Notes under the pieces: model-generated
The model's database searches: none
What the model was told of the DNA's origin: nothing
Seen by the model: only the letters and a program-made list of their open reading frames with translations
Source of the DNA: Neoroseomonas terrae
Lineage (GTDB): Bacteria > Pseudomonadota > Alphaproteobacteria > Acetobacterales > Acetobacteraceae
Length of the DNA stretch: 64,000 nucleotides
NCBI RefSeq assembly: GCF_018129025.1
Contig: NZ_JAAEDI010000012.1
Span: forward strand, 62,001-126,000
Reading direction: 5' to 3'
Made by a program: the position numbers and the translations under genes
Shown: one piece after another, positions 15,341 through 23,615 of the stretch
Numbering within the stretch: position 1 is the stretch's first letter
How the letters are laid out: every line of letters begins with the position of its first letter

Positions 15341-15559
15341 CCGCGCCATGCCGCGCTGCGGGAGGTGCCGGCGGGTGACGGAGCGCTGGCGATCTGCCGG
15401 CGGGTGGCGGCGCGGGCGATCGCGGGGTCGCTGCCGGACCCCACCGGCGGCGCGACGCATTTCCACGATGCGCTGGCGCTGCCGGGATGGGCCCTCGGCC
15501 GGCCGGCAGCGGCCGAGATCGGCGGGCTGTGCTTCTACCGGGCTGAAGACCTAGGCTAG
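15321..15559 (+). pseudogene. SleB-type cell-wall hydrolase, 3' part
   Basis: The frame from 15323 reads CWNRNHPRHAAL, then LAICRRVAARAIAGSLPDPT, GGATHFHDALALPGWA and IGGLCFYRAEDLG. This is the C-terminal half of a SleB-type hydrolase, with the GGATHFH catalytic-region motif intact. It has no start of its own in host sequence; an ATG-like start at 15263 lies in element DNA (MVACQKN) and would give a 98-aa chimeric product of doubtful use. The 5' half lies at 3322-3529. Confidence 0.85.
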
Positions 15560-15568
15560 AGACCGGGC

Positions 15569-15925
15569 ATGGAACCCTTCATCTACACATTGGTGCGCGA
15601 AGCGGATTGGCGCGCGGCGGAAGCGGCCGGCGCCTATGCCGGCAGCGCGGACGACCGGCGGGACGGCTTCCTGCATTTCTCGACCGCCGGGCAGGTGCGG
15701 GCGAGCGCGGCGAAGCATCGCGCGGGCATCGCCGACCTGCTGCTGGTCGAGGCGGAGGCAGCCGTGCTCGGCGAGGCGCTGCGCTGGGAACCGGCCGCCG
15801 GCGGGTCGCGGCCGGGACTGTTCCCGCATCTGTATGCGCCGCTGCCGCTGTCGACGGTGCGGCGCGTGGTGGCACTGCCGCTCGGCGCCGACGGAAGTCA
15901 CGTTTTTCCCGACGGCTTCGCCTGA
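15569..15925 (+). CDS. DUF952 family protein
   Basis: 118 aa. IYTLVREADWRAAEAAGAY, DGFLHFSTAGQV and HLYAPLPLSTV match DUF952, a small domain of unknown biochemical function sometimes linked by name to glutathione S-transferases. Length is typical. It starts 10 bp after the hydrolase remnant and may have shared its transcript. Its end overlaps the convergent transporter gene by 28 bp. Confidence 0.85.
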   Translation: MEPFIYTLVREADWRAAEAAGAYAGSADDRRDGFLHFSTAGQVRASAAKHRAGIADLLLVEAEAAVLGEALRWEPAAGGSRPGLFPHLYAPLPLSTVRRVVALPLGADGSHVFPDGFA

Positions 15926-16761
15926 GCCGCTCGCTGGCTCATCAGGCAGGCGAAGACGACGATCATGGCGCCCACCATGGTCCAGGCGCTCGGCCACACG
16001 CCCCAGATGGCGAGGTCGAAGCTGAGCGCGAAGACCAGCGCGCTGAATTCCAGCGGCGCGAGCCGCGCCGCGGAGTCGTGGCGGAAGGCGATGGCAAGGC
16101 ACAGCGTCGCGCCTCCCGCCAACACCCCGTTCACCGCCAGCGCAGCGAGATCGAGCGCGGATGGCGCGACCCAGGACATCGCCGCGAAGGGCGAGACCAG
16201 GATCAGCCCCGGCAGCGAGGACCACAGGATCAGCACGGCGACGCCCGTCTCATGCCGCAGCAGCCGGTTCGCCGTCAGCACCATCGCGTAGCAGACCGTA
16301 GCGAAGAACGCCCAGAGATAGGCTCGCACCGGCCCGCCGGCGGCGAGCCCCGGCCACATCGCGACCAGTACCCCTGCGAAGCCTAGCAGGGACCAGGCCC
16401 AGACGGCCCGCCCGGTGCGCTCCTTGAGCACCAGCGCCGCCAGCCCCAGCGTCATGAAGGGCGCCGTGAAGTAGACGAGGTAGCCCTCGGCCATCGGAAT
16501 CTCGCGCAGGGCGAGGAAGAAGCCGAAGCCGGAGCCGATCATCATCGCGGCGCGCGTCAGGTGCAGCCAGGGGTGCGCGGTGGAGAGCCGGCCGCCGAGG
16601 CCGGGCAGGACGGCGCGCGCGGCGAACAGCGCCAGCAGCAGCGTCGCGTAGCGCACCACGATCACTTGGTCCGCAGGGTAGCGCCCTGACAGCAGCTTGG
16701 AATTGGCGTCCAGCAGCGCGAACAGCGCCATCGCGACGACGATGAAGGCGGGGCCTTTCAT
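15898..16761 (-). CDS. DMT superfamily (EamA) transporter
   Basis: 287 aa from the ATG at 16761 (MKGPAFIVVAMALFALLD); further upstream codons in frame are low-complexity and unlikely. Ten hydrophobic segments in two EamA repeats are visible, with the AEGYLVYFTAPFMTLGLAALVLKER signature spread over the helix 3-4 region. It is probably an inner-membrane exporter of a metabolite, by family. Substrate cannot be told. It converges on the DUF952 gene and is divergent from pyrD. Confidence 0.85.
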   Translation of the reverse strand: MKGPAFIVVAMALFALLDANSKLLSGRYPADQVIVVRYATLLLALFAARAVLPGLGGRLSTAHPWLHLTRAAMMIGSGFGFFLALREIPMAEGYLVYFTAPFMTLGLAALVLKERTGRAVWAWSLLGFAGVLVAMWPGLAAGGPVRAYLWAFFATVCYAMVLTANRLLRHETGVAVLILWSSLPGLILVSPFAAMSWVAPSALDLAALAVNGVLAGGATLCLAIAFRHDSAARLAPLEFSALVFALSFDLAIWGVWPSAWTMVGAMIVVFACLMSQRAAQAKPSGKT

Positions 16762-16856
16762 TCTTTTCGCCTCAACATCCGGCGGCCTGGCTTGCGCGCC
16801 CTGCACTGTCGCGTCCGGCGCGGTATGCGGTCTGGGCGCTCGCGCTGTGCGCTCGC

Positions 16857-16879
16857 GGCCCGATGCGCGGCATCGGGCC
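16857..16879 (+). other. Perfect hairpin in the pyrD upstream region
   Basis: GGCCCGATG and CATCGGGCC form a 9-bp perfect stem around CGCGG, about 125 bp before the pyrD start. Just upstream GCGCTCGCG occurs twice (16836-16856). No T-tract follows. It may be a regulatory leader structure or a simple GC-rich palindrome. Confidence 0.4.
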
Positions 16880-17003
16880 GGGGTCTGGGGGCGGGTGGCA
16901 CCGGCGTGCTTTCTTGGTGTGACCATTGGCTTCTCGCCGCGGGCCGCGGCCGGCGTCAACCGGGCTTTCCCCGCGCGGCGTGCCGAGGCACAAGACAGCC
17001 GCC

Positions 17004-18059
17004 ATGATCCCTTCCCTCGCCTCCGCCCTCATGCCGTTGATGCGCGGCCTCGACGCCGAAACCGCACATGGGATCGCGCTGAAAGCGCTCGCCGCGGGGC
17101 TTGCCGGTCGTGATTCGGGCCGCGACGACCCGGTGCTGGCGACGGAGGCGCTCGGCCTGCGCTTCCGCAATCCGATCGGCCTGGCCGCCGGCTTCGACAA
17201 GGATGCGGTGGCGGTGCTGCCGCTGATGCGGCTCGGCTTCGGCTTCGTCGAGGCCGGCACCGTCACGCCGCGCCCGCAGCCCGGCAATCCCCGCCCGCGC
17301 CTGTTCCGGCTGACCGAGGACCAGGCGGTGATCAACCGCATGGGCTTCAACAATGGCGGGCTGGACGGCTATGTCGCGCGGCTGCGCGACCTGCCGGCGG
17401 AACGCCCCGCGGTGTTCGGTGCGAACATCGGCATCAACAAGGAAGGCGCCGATCCGGAACGCGACTACCCGGCGCTGTATGCCGCCGTCGCGCCGTTCGC
17501 TGATTACGTCACCATGAATGTGTCCTCCCCCAACACGCCGGGCCTGCGGGACCTGCAGGGGGAGGAGAAGCTGGCCGCGATTCTTGATGCCATTGCGGCA
17601 ACGCGCGCGACGCTGCCGCGCACCCCGCCGCTGCTGGTGAAGATCGCGCCGGACCTCGCCGACGACGCGCTGCCGCCGATCGTGCAGGCCTGCCTGACGC
17701 GCGGTGTGGCGGGGCTGATCGTGTCCAACACCACCATCGCACGGCCTCCGCTGACCTCCCCGCACGCAAAGGAAGCGGGCGGGCTGTCCGGCGCCCCGCT
17801 CTTCGCACCCTCCACCGAGGTGCTGCGCAAGGTGTTCCGCATCGCGCGCGGGCGGCTGGTGCTGATCGGCGTCGGCGGCATCGCGACCGCCGAGCAGGCC
17901 TACGCGAAGATCCGCGCCGGCGCCTCGCTGGTGCAGTTCTATTCCGCCTTCGCCTATGCCGGGCCGGCGCTGCCGAGGCGGATCGCCGATGGCCTCGCCG
18001 TGCTGCTGAAGCGCGACGGCTTCACTTCTGTCGCCGACGCCGTCGGCAAGGATGCGTGA
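17004..18059 (+). CDS. pyrD: Dihydroorotate dehydrogenase (quinone), class 2
   Basis: 351 aa. It oxidises dihydroorotate to orotate with ubiquinone in de novo pyrimidine synthesis, at the inner membrane. NPIGLAAGFDKDA, TVTPRPQPGNPRPRLFR, NRMGFNN, MNVSSPNTPGLR (the catalytic Ser region), LIVSNTT and GVGGI with the FMN-binding end are all present. The N-terminal helix (SLASALMPLMRGLDAETAHGIA) is the membrane-associating extension of class 2. The ATG at 17004 is the usual start. The stop overlaps the next gene, so it heads a three-gene operon. Confidence 0.95.
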   Translation: MIPSLASALMPLMRGLDAETAHGIALKALAAGLAGRDSGRDDPVLATEALGLRFRNPIGLAAGFDKDAVAVLPLMRLGFGFVEAGTVTPRPQPGNPRPRLFRLTEDQAVINRMGFNNGGLDGYVARLRDLPAERPAVFGANIGINKEGADPERDYPALYAAVAPFADYVTMNVSSPNTPGLRDLQGEEKLAAILDAIAATRATLPRTPPLLVKIAPDLADDALPPIVQACLTRGVAGLIVSNTTIARPPLTSPHAKEAGGLSGAPLFAPSTEVLRKVFRIARGRLVLIGVGGIATAEQAYAKIRAGASLVQFYSAFAYAGPALPRRIADGLAVLLKRDGFTSVADAVGKDA

Positions 18060-18919
18060 TGGAAATCCTCGACGGCATCGCGCCGATCGCCGACCGCTAC
18101 GATGGCTACGTGCTCGACCTCTGGGGCGTCGTGCATGACGGGCGCAAGCCCTATCCCGGCGTGCCCGAGGCGCTCGCCGAACTGAAGGCGCGCGGCAAGG
18201 CGATCTGCTTCCTGACCAACGCGCCGCGGCGCGCCTGGGTCGTGGCGGAGATGCTTGACCGCATGGGCCTCGACCGCGCGCTGTATGACGGGATCATGTC
18301 CTCGGGCGAGGCGTCCTGGCGGATGCTGAAGGACCGGAAGCACCCCTGGTTCGCAGCGCTCGGCCACCGCTGCATCCATATCGGGCCGGAGCGCGACCTC
18401 TCCGTCGTCGAGGAAGACGTTGCCGAGATCGTCACCGATCCCGACCAGGCCGATTTCCTGCTGAACACCGGCCCGGACGATCGGCTCGGCCCGACCAGCA
18501 GCGAGCCGTATCGCCCGATGCTCGAGGCCTGCGCCAAGGCGCGCCTACCGATGATCTGCGTGAACCCCGACCGCGCCGTGATGGTCGCCGGGCGGAAGGT
18601 GATCTGCGCCGGCGCGCTGGCCGACATCTATCTGGAGCTCGGCCAGAAGGTGATGGAAATCGGCAAGCCCGACCCCGCCGTCTACGAGCCGGTGCTGGAG
18701 GTGCTGGGCAACCCGCAGCGGCATCGCGTCGTCGCCATCGGCGACACGCCGCACACCGACCTCGCCGGCGCGCAGGCCGCCGGGCTTGATGCGCTCTGGG
18801 CGCTGACCGGCCTCGCCGCCGAGGCGCATGGCGACGACCCGGCGCCGGCACGCCTCGCCGAGGTCGCGCATGAGGAAGGCGTGCGCCCCATCGCCGCGCT
18901 GCGGAGCCTGCGCTGGTGA
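18059..18919 (+). CDS. HAD superfamily class IIA hydrolase (TIGR01459 type)
   Basis: 286 aa. YDGYVLDLWGVVHDG is HAD motif I (nucleophile Asp in LDLWG), FLTNAPR is motif II, and the C-terminal GDTPHTDLAGAQAAG is motif IV. The layout fits the TIGR01459 subgroup of class IIA phosphatases. The substrate is unknown. Its ATG overlaps the pyrD stop (TGATG), and its own stop overlaps the next GTG. Co-transcription with pyrD suggests nucleotide-related metabolite repair, as inference only. Confidence 0.9.
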   Translation: MEILDGIAPIADRYDGYVLDLWGVVHDGRKPYPGVPEALAELKARGKAICFLTNAPRRAWVVAEMLDRMGLDRALYDGIMSSGEASWRMLKDRKHPWFAALGHRCIHIGPERDLSVVEEDVAEIVTDPDQADFLLNTGPDDRLGPTSSEPYRPMLEACAKARLPMICVNPDRAVMVAGRKVICAGALADIYLELGQKVMEIGKPDPAVYEPVLEVLGNPQRHRVVAIGDTPHTDLAGAQAAGLDALWALTGLAAEAHGDDPAPARLAEVAHEEGVRPIAALRSLRW

Positions 18920-19272
18920 GTGCCGCCGCGCAGAAGCGTCTGCGCGCAATCTGCCTCGCCCTGCCCGAGGCAGCGGAACAGGAAACCTGGGAAGCACCGA
19001 CCTGGCGCATCCGCGGCAAGATCTTCTGCATGTGGCGCCCGATGGATGACGGCACCGGCGCGCTGTGGTGCAAGGCGCCGCGCGGCGTGCAGGAGATGCT
19101 GGTGGAGGCCGACCCGGCGCGATTCTTCCGCCCGCCCTATGTCGGGCCCAAGGGCTGGATCGGGCTTGTGCTCGACCGGGCCACCGATTGGAAGGAGGTC
19201 GCCGCGCTGGTCACGCGGTCGTGGCGGATGACAGCCCCGAAGCGGGTGGCGGCCACGCTGCCAGAAGGCTGA
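18916..19272 (+). CDS. MmcQ/YjbR family protein
   Basis: 118 aa, GTG start overlapping the HAD stop. LALPEAAEQETWEAPTWRIRGKIFC, LWCKAPRG and PPYVGPKGWIGLVLD fit the MmcQ/YjbR (CyaY-like fold) family, whose role is uncertain, possibly DNA binding. Complete length. The stop is 1 bp from the convergent MocR gene. Confidence 0.88.
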   Translation: MSAAAQKRLRAICLALPEAAEQETWEAPTWRIRGKIFCMWRPMDDGTGALWCKAPRGVQEMLVEADPARFFRPPYVGPKGWIGLVLDRATDWKEVAALVTRSWRMTAPKRVAATLPEG

Positions 19273-19273
19273 C

Positions 19274-20665
19274 CTAGACGATCCCGGCGAAGGCCGTGCC
19301 CGGTTCGATGCTCAGCGTCTCGGCCACGGCCCGCAACGCCGCCCGCAGCGAGGCCCGGCTCGACGCGGCCCCAAGGGAAAGCCGGACCGCCCCCGGCGGC
19401 GGCACTGCCGCATCCACCGCAAAGGCGTCGCTCGGCACCACCGCGAGCCCCTGTCGGCGAAGCTGCGTGGCGAAATGCAGCCGGTCCCAATGCGGCGGCA
19501 GCGCGAGCCAGACATGGATGCCTTCGGGATGGGCGCTGATTGCCGCCCCCGGCAGAATCTCGCGCGCCAGGCGCTGCCTTGCCGCGCATTCGCGCCGGAT
19601 GGCACCCACGATCGCCGCTGCCGTGCCGTCCCCGACCCAGCCCATGACCACGCCGGCCGCCAGCGGGGAGGCCATCAGCACGCTCGCCCGCAGCGCCGCC
19701 GTCAGGGTCGCCGCCCAACGCGCATCGGGCACGACGATCCAGGCCAGCCGCAGCGCGGGCGACAGAACCTTCGACAGCGTCGCGATATGGAAGCCGAGTG
19801 CCGGCGCGAAGCTGGAGACCGCCGGAATGGAGTGCGACGGCAGCAGGCCGTAGGCATCGTCCTCGATGATCGGCAGGCCACGGCGCAGCGCGACGGCCGC
19901 GATCGCCTCCCGCCGCGCCATCGGCATGGTGATCGCGGTCGGGTTGTGCATGGTCGGCACCAGGTAAACGGCCTTCGGTGCGTGATCCCGGCAGGCCTCG
20001 TCCAAGGCGGCCGGCAACATTCCCTCCGCATCCCCGGCGATGGCGTGCAGCCGCAAGCCCAGATGCGCCGCCGCGGCGCGCAGCCCGGGATAGGTCAGCG
20101 CATCCGTGAGCACGACATCCCCGCGGGCCGCGAGGGCGCCGAGCACCGCCGCCAGCGCCGGTTGCGCGCCGGGGGACAGCAGCACGCGCTCCGGTGCCAC
20201 GGCGCCGAGCGTCGGCGCCAGCCAGGCCGCGCCGGCCGCCTTCTCCGGCCCGCTGCCGGCGCCGGTGCGGTAGGTGAGCACCCCCGCCGCCTCCGGCCCC
20301 GCCAGCAGCCGCGCGACTCCACGCTGCAGCAGGTCCGGCAGGGACGGATCGGCCGGGATCGGCGGCAGGTTCATGCCAAGATCGACCGGCCCTTCCGCAG
20401 CCTCCGCGCGAGGCATCGCGGCGCCGCGGATGAAGGTGCCGCGACCGACGGTGGCATCGAGCAATCCGCGTTGCCGTGCCTCCGCATAGGCGCGTGTGAC
20501 GGTCGTCAGGTCGAGGCCCAGCGCCTCCGACAGCGCGCGGTGCGTCGGCAGTCGCTGGCCCGGCCGCAGCGTGCCGTCGGCCACGGCCGCCCCGATCGCA
20601 TCCGCGATGGCGCGATAGATCGGGCCGTCATGTCCCCCGAGGTGCGGCAGCCAGATAGAACTCAT
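19274..20665 (-). CDS. MocR/PdxR-type GntR regulator with aminotransferase domain
   Basis: 463 aa. An N-terminal GntR winged helix (PIYRAIADAIGAAVADGTL, RPGQRLPTHRALSEALG, DLTTVTRAYAEAR) is joined to an aminotransferase fold I domain with EDDAYG and the PLP-lysine region TLSKVLSPALRLAW. Such proteins sense a PLP- or amine-related ligand and control a neighbour, often a divergent one. The divergent DUF983 gene lies across a spacer carrying three ATTGTATG-type sites. The target pathway cannot be read from sequence; DUF983 and itself are likely targets. Confidence 0.9.
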   Translation of the reverse strand: MSSIWLPHLGGHDGPIYRAIADAIGAAVADGTLRPGQRLPTHRALSEALGLDLTTVTRAYAEARQRGLLDATVGRGTFIRGAAMPRAEAAEGPVDLGMNLPPIPADPSLPDLLQRGVARLLAGPEAAGVLTYRTGAGSGPEKAAGAAWLAPTLGAVAPERVLLSPGAQPALAAVLGALAARGDVVLTDALTYPGLRAAAAHLGLRLHAIAGDAEGMLPAALDEACRDHAPKAVYLVPTMHNPTAITMPMARREAIAAVALRRGLPIIEDDAYGLLPSHSIPAVSSFAPALGFHIATLSKVLSPALRLAWIVVPDARWAATLTAALRASVLMASPLAAGVVMGWVGDGTAAAIVGAIRRECAARQRLAREILPGAAISAHPEGIHVWLALPPHWDRLHFATQLRRQGLAVVPSDAFAVDAAVPPPGAVRLSLGAASSRASLRAALRAVAETLSIEPGTAFAGIV

Positions 20666-20677
20666 CTTGTCATCGAG

Positions 20678-20743
20678 CCATGCAATCCATATAAATCGCG
20701 CAAGGCGGCATTGATTGTATGTATATCAATGTGGATTGTATGG
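20678..20743. promoter_or_regulatory. Candidate MocR operator in the divergent spacer
   Basis: CCATGCAATCC (20678-20688) is the near inverse of GGATTGTATGG (20733-20743), and GATTGTATG occurs again at 20713-20721. The spacer is unusually AT-rich for this genome (TATATAAAT, TATGTATATC). MocR regulators commonly bind such repeats between themselves and a divergent target. Confidence 0.55.
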
Positions 20744-20785
20744 CAAGCACGCGATGCAGCCGGAACCGCCGGATGGAGACACGCG

Positions 20786-21157
20786 ATGGCCGGGAGATCG
20801 AGGATCGTCGAGGGCGTGTTGAGGGGCGCGCGGCTCCGCTGCCCGCATTGCGGCGAAGGCCGCCTCTTCGCCGGGTTTCTCAAGGTCCGCGCCCATTGCG
20901 AAGTCTGCGGCGAGGACAACAGCGTCTTCCCGTCCGACGATGCGCCGCCCTACCTGTCACTCCTGCTCGTGGGGCACATCGTATTCCCCTTCGTCTTCTG
21001 GTCGGACAAAGTCTGGGCGCCGGCGCTGTGGCTGCAATTCGCCATCTGGATGCCGATCATCGTGGGCATCACCCTGGGCACCCTGCCCTTCATCAAGGGC
21101 GCGGTGATCGGCATCGCCTGGGCGAACGGCGTGACGCGCGACAGCGTCCGCCAGTAG
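20786..21157 (+). CDS. DUF983 family membrane protein
   Basis: 123 aa. An N-terminal zinc-ribbon-like part has two CxxC motifs (CPHCGEGRLF, CEVCGED), followed by two membrane helices (LSLLLVGHIVFPFVF and LQFAIWMPIIVGITLGTLPF) and an FIKGAVIGIAWA end. This is the DUF983 family. ATG at 20786 is chosen to start at MAGRSRIVEG. The gene is divergent from MocR and its stop abuts the convergent cupin gene with no gap. Function unknown. Confidence 0.88.
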   Translation: MAGRSRIVEGVLRGARLRCPHCGEGRLFAGFLKVRAHCEVCGEDNSVFPSDDAPPYLSLLLVGHIVFPFVFWSDKVWAPALWLQFAIWMPIIVGITLGTLPFIKGAVIGIAWANGVTRDSVRQ

Positions 21158-21499
21158 TCAGTCGACGATGAACAGCTTGGCCCCGGTCGCGGTGCGCGAC
21201 CGGTGCGGCTCGGCGCCATCCGCCACCTGGTAGGACATGCCGGGCTTCAGCGTGAAAACGCGGCCATCGGCGAGCGTCGTCTCCAGCTCGCCGTCCAGCA
21301 CCAGCAGGACATGCCCCTTCTGGCACCAATGGTCCGAGACGTAGCCGGGCGAATACTCGACCATGCGGACGCGGATGGGGTTCTCCGCCGGCCCGACATG
21401 CCGGGTGCGCCACAGCGCCTCTCCCACATCCCCCGCATGGCGGCTGGGCTCCACCGCCGACCAGTCGGTCGTGTCGAACGGGATCTCAGCCATTTGCAT
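21158..21499 (-). CDS. Cupin-fold protein (DHWC motif)
   Basis: 113 aa. VSDHWCQKGHVLLVLDGELETTL and a later DGAEPHRSRT form the two cupin motifs. The variant DHWC replaces the usual first His pair, as in the small DHCW-type cupin family. Residues that could bind metal are His and Cys of DHWC and the His of EPHRS. Function unknown. It lies 15 bp downstream of the YqgE gene on the same strand and is probably co-transcribed. Confidence 0.8.
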   Translation of the reverse strand: MQMAEIPFDTTDWSAVEPSRHAGDVGEALWRTRHVGPAENPIRVRMVEYSPGYVSDHWCQKGHVLLVLDGELETTLADGRVFTLKPGMSYQVADGAEPHRSRTATGAKLFIVD

Positions 21500-21513
21500 C
21501 GGGCAGGTCTTCC

Positions 21514-22113
21514 TCAGGCGTGGCCGGCCGTACCTGACAGCAGGGCCGGGTCGACGCGCAGCTTGGCGAGCGCCGCCCCCCAGGTATGGCTGGTGTCACC
21601 ATGGAACACCAGCGAGGCATCGGCCTGCACGTTCAGCCAGGCATTGCGCTGGATCTCATCCTCCAACTGCCCGGGCGCCCAACCGGCATAGCCGAGGGCG
21701 AGCACGCAATCCCGCGGCCCGCCACCGCCGGCGATCGCCTTCAGGATGTCCACGCTGGCCGTCAGCGTCAGCCCCTTCATCACCGGCAGGCTGCCATCGG
21801 TCGACCAGTCGTCGCTGTGCAGCACGAAGCCGCGACCGGTCTCGACCGGCCCGCCTTCCAGCATGCGGATGCGCCGCTGCGGAGGCATCGGCGCGACCTC
21901 GAGCTGGCGCAGCAGATCGTCGAACACCATGCCCGGCAACGGCCGGTTAACCACCAGCCCCATGGCGCCATCCGCCGAATGCGCACACAGGCAAACGACG
22001 GAGTGGTCGAAGCGCGGGTCCTGCATGCCCGGCATGGCAATCAGCAGGTGGCCGGTGAGGTAGGTGCCGTCTTTGTCAGCCGATGGGTCGATGGAGGAAG
22101 CCATCGAAAACAT
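21514..22113 (-). CDS. YqgE/AlgH family protein
   Basis: 199 aa. YLTGHLLIAMPGMQDPRFDHSV, GLVVNRPLPG, LEGGPVETGRGFVLHS and LGYAGWAPGQLEDEIQRNAW are signature segments of the YqgE/AlgH family. The family is conserved and often essential-looking; the biochemical role is unclear. An in-frame ATG at the fourth codon is an alternative start. A gap with a GC-rich hairpin separates it from the mutase upstream. Confidence 0.93.
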   Translation of the reverse strand: MFSMASSIDPSADKDGTYLTGHLLIAMPGMQDPRFDHSVVCLCAHSADGAMGLVVNRPLPGMVFDDLLRQLEVAPMPPQRRIRMLEGGPVETGRGFVLHSDDWSTDGSLPVMKGLTLTASVDILKAIAGGGGPRDCVLALGYAGWAPGQLEDEIQRNAWLNVQADASLVFHGDTSHTWGAALAKLRVDPALLSGTAGHA

Positions 22114-22170
22114 CTGGCGCGAGCCGGGCGGCTGCGCAAGGGATGCTTCGATACGCCGGCTGCGGGGAAT

Positions 22171-22185
22171 GGGGGCGGAGCCCCC
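22171..22185. terminator. GGGGGC/GCCCCC hairpin after the mutase gene
   Basis: A 6-bp stem with GGA loop lies 7 bp after the mutase stop (minus strand) and 58 bp before the YqgE start. The motif is of the same GC-hairpin type seen at other unit ends here. Confidence 0.45.
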
Positions 22186-22191
22186 TCCCTT

Positions 22192-23604
22192 TCAGTGCCC
22201 TGCGTTCTCCGCCGAAAAGTCCGGGGCTTCCAGGCCGCTGGCCACGAGCTGCTTCACGAGCTGCCCCTTCAGCCGTTCCAGCCCGGCCTCGGTCTTCGCC
22301 TCGCAGCGCGCGACCAGCACCGCCTGGGTGTTGGAGGCCCGTAGCAGCCACCAGCCGTCCTCGGTCAGGACCCGGACGCCGTCCACGTCCTGAACCTTGG
22401 CACCTTCGGTGGCGAGGCGGTCCTTCACTTCCTTCACCACGGCGAACTTCCGCTGCTCCTCGCAGTTGAAGCGCAGCTCGGGCGTATTGATCACCTGCGG
22501 CAGGGCAGCGCGCACGGCGGAAAGCCTCTCCTGCATCCGTGCGACGATGCCGAGCAGGCGGACGGCGGAATAGGGTGCGTCATCGAAGCCGTACCACTTG
22601 TCCGCGAAGAAGATGTGGCCCGACATCTCGCCGGCCAGCGGGCTGCCGGTCTCGGCCATCTTCGCCTTGATCAGCGAGTGGCCGGTCTTCCACATCAGCG
22701 GATCGCCGCCAGCTTTCGCCACCTCATCGAACAGCACCTGCGATGCCTTCACGTCGGCGATGACCGTCGCGCCCGGCTTCGACTTCAGGACATCCCGCGC
22801 CAGCACGATCAGCAGCTGGTCGCCGAACAGGATGTGGCCCTCATTGTCCACCACGCCGATTCGGTCGCCATCGCCGTCGAAGGCGATGCCGAGATCGGCC
22901 TTCTCCCGCGCCACTTCGGTGATGATCTGCTCGAGGTTCTTCGCCACCGTCGGGTCGGGGTGATGGCTGGGAAAGGTGCCGTCCACATCGCCGTTGATGA
23001 CGTAGTGCGTGCCGGGCAGCCGGGCGGTCAGGGCCTTCACGATCGGCCCGGCCGAACCGTTGCCGGGGTCCCACACCACCTTCAGCTTGCGGTCGCCACC
23101 ATCCCAGTCCCGCAGCACGCGGTCGGCATAGGCACCGGCGATGTCCACGGCGCGGTCTGTGCCGACAGCCTCGGGCACCACGTCGCCCTCGGCTGCCATG
23201 CGGCCGATCTCCTGGATCGCGCTGCCGTAGAACGGCTTCTTGCCGATCATCATCTTGAAGCCGTTGTAGTCCGGCGGGTTGTGGCTGCCGGTGACCATCG
23301 CGGCGCCGTCGGCCTCCTGGTCGTAGGCCGCGAAATACAGCATCGGCGTCGCGCACAGCCCGATGCGCACGACCTCCAGCCCACAGGTGCGCAGGCCGGC
23401 GACGAGTTGCGCCTCCAGCTCCGGCGAATGCAGCCGCCCATCATAGCCCACCGCGACGCGCTTGCCGCCGGCGCGGACGACCACGGACCCGAAGCAACGG
23501 CCGATCGCGAAGGCATCCTCGGGCTTCAGCGTTTTTCCGACGATCCCGCGGATGTCGTACTCACGAAGAACGGTCGGGTCGAAGCGGTGGTTGAAGGCGG
23601 GCAT
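22192..23604 (-). CDS. Phosphomannomutase/phosphoglucomutase
   Basis: 470 aa. It interconverts hexose 1- and 6-phosphates for nucleotide-sugar and polysaccharide synthesis. FREYDIRG-type start ([15 protein letters not shown]), the phosphoserine loop [11 protein letters not shown], the metal loop DGDGDRIG and the sugar-binding GEMSGHIFF are intact, as is the C-terminal RASNTQ phosphate site. The ATG at 23604 puts [17 protein letters not shown] at the N-terminus. It sits 11 bp after the UDP-glucose dehydrogenase gene, consistent with a surface-polysaccharide precursor operon (AlgC-like role). Confidence 0.93.
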   Translation of the reverse strand: MPAFNHRFDPTVLREYDIRGIVGKTLKPEDAFAIGRCFGSVVVRAGGKRVAVGYDGRLHSPELEAQLVAGLRTCGLEVVRIGLCATPMLYFAAYDQEADGAAMVTGSHNPPDYNGFKMMIGKKPFYGSAIQEIGRMAAEGDVVPEAVGTDRAVDIAGAYADRVLRDWDGGDRKLKVVWDPGNGSAGPIVKALTARLPGTHYVINGDVDGTFPSHHPDPTVAKNLEQIITEVAREKADLGIAFDGDGDRIGVVDNEGHILFGDQLLIVLARDVLKSKPGATVIADVKASQVLFDEVAKAGGDPLMWKTGHSLIKAKMAETGSPLAGEMSGHIFFADKWYGFDDAPYSAVRLLGIVARMQERLSAVRAALPQVINTPELRFNCEEQRKFAVVKEVKDRLATEGAKVQDVDGVRVLTEDGWWLLRASNTQAVLVARCEAKTEAGLERLKGQLVKQLVASGLEAPDFSAENAGH

Positions 23605-23615
23605 GGTCACTCCGT

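Noticed and set aside
19475-21157. A 560-aa plus-strand frame antisense to MocR
   Set aside because: Arg/Gln-rich shadow typical of high-GC antisense frames; only DUF983 from 20786 is a real gene.
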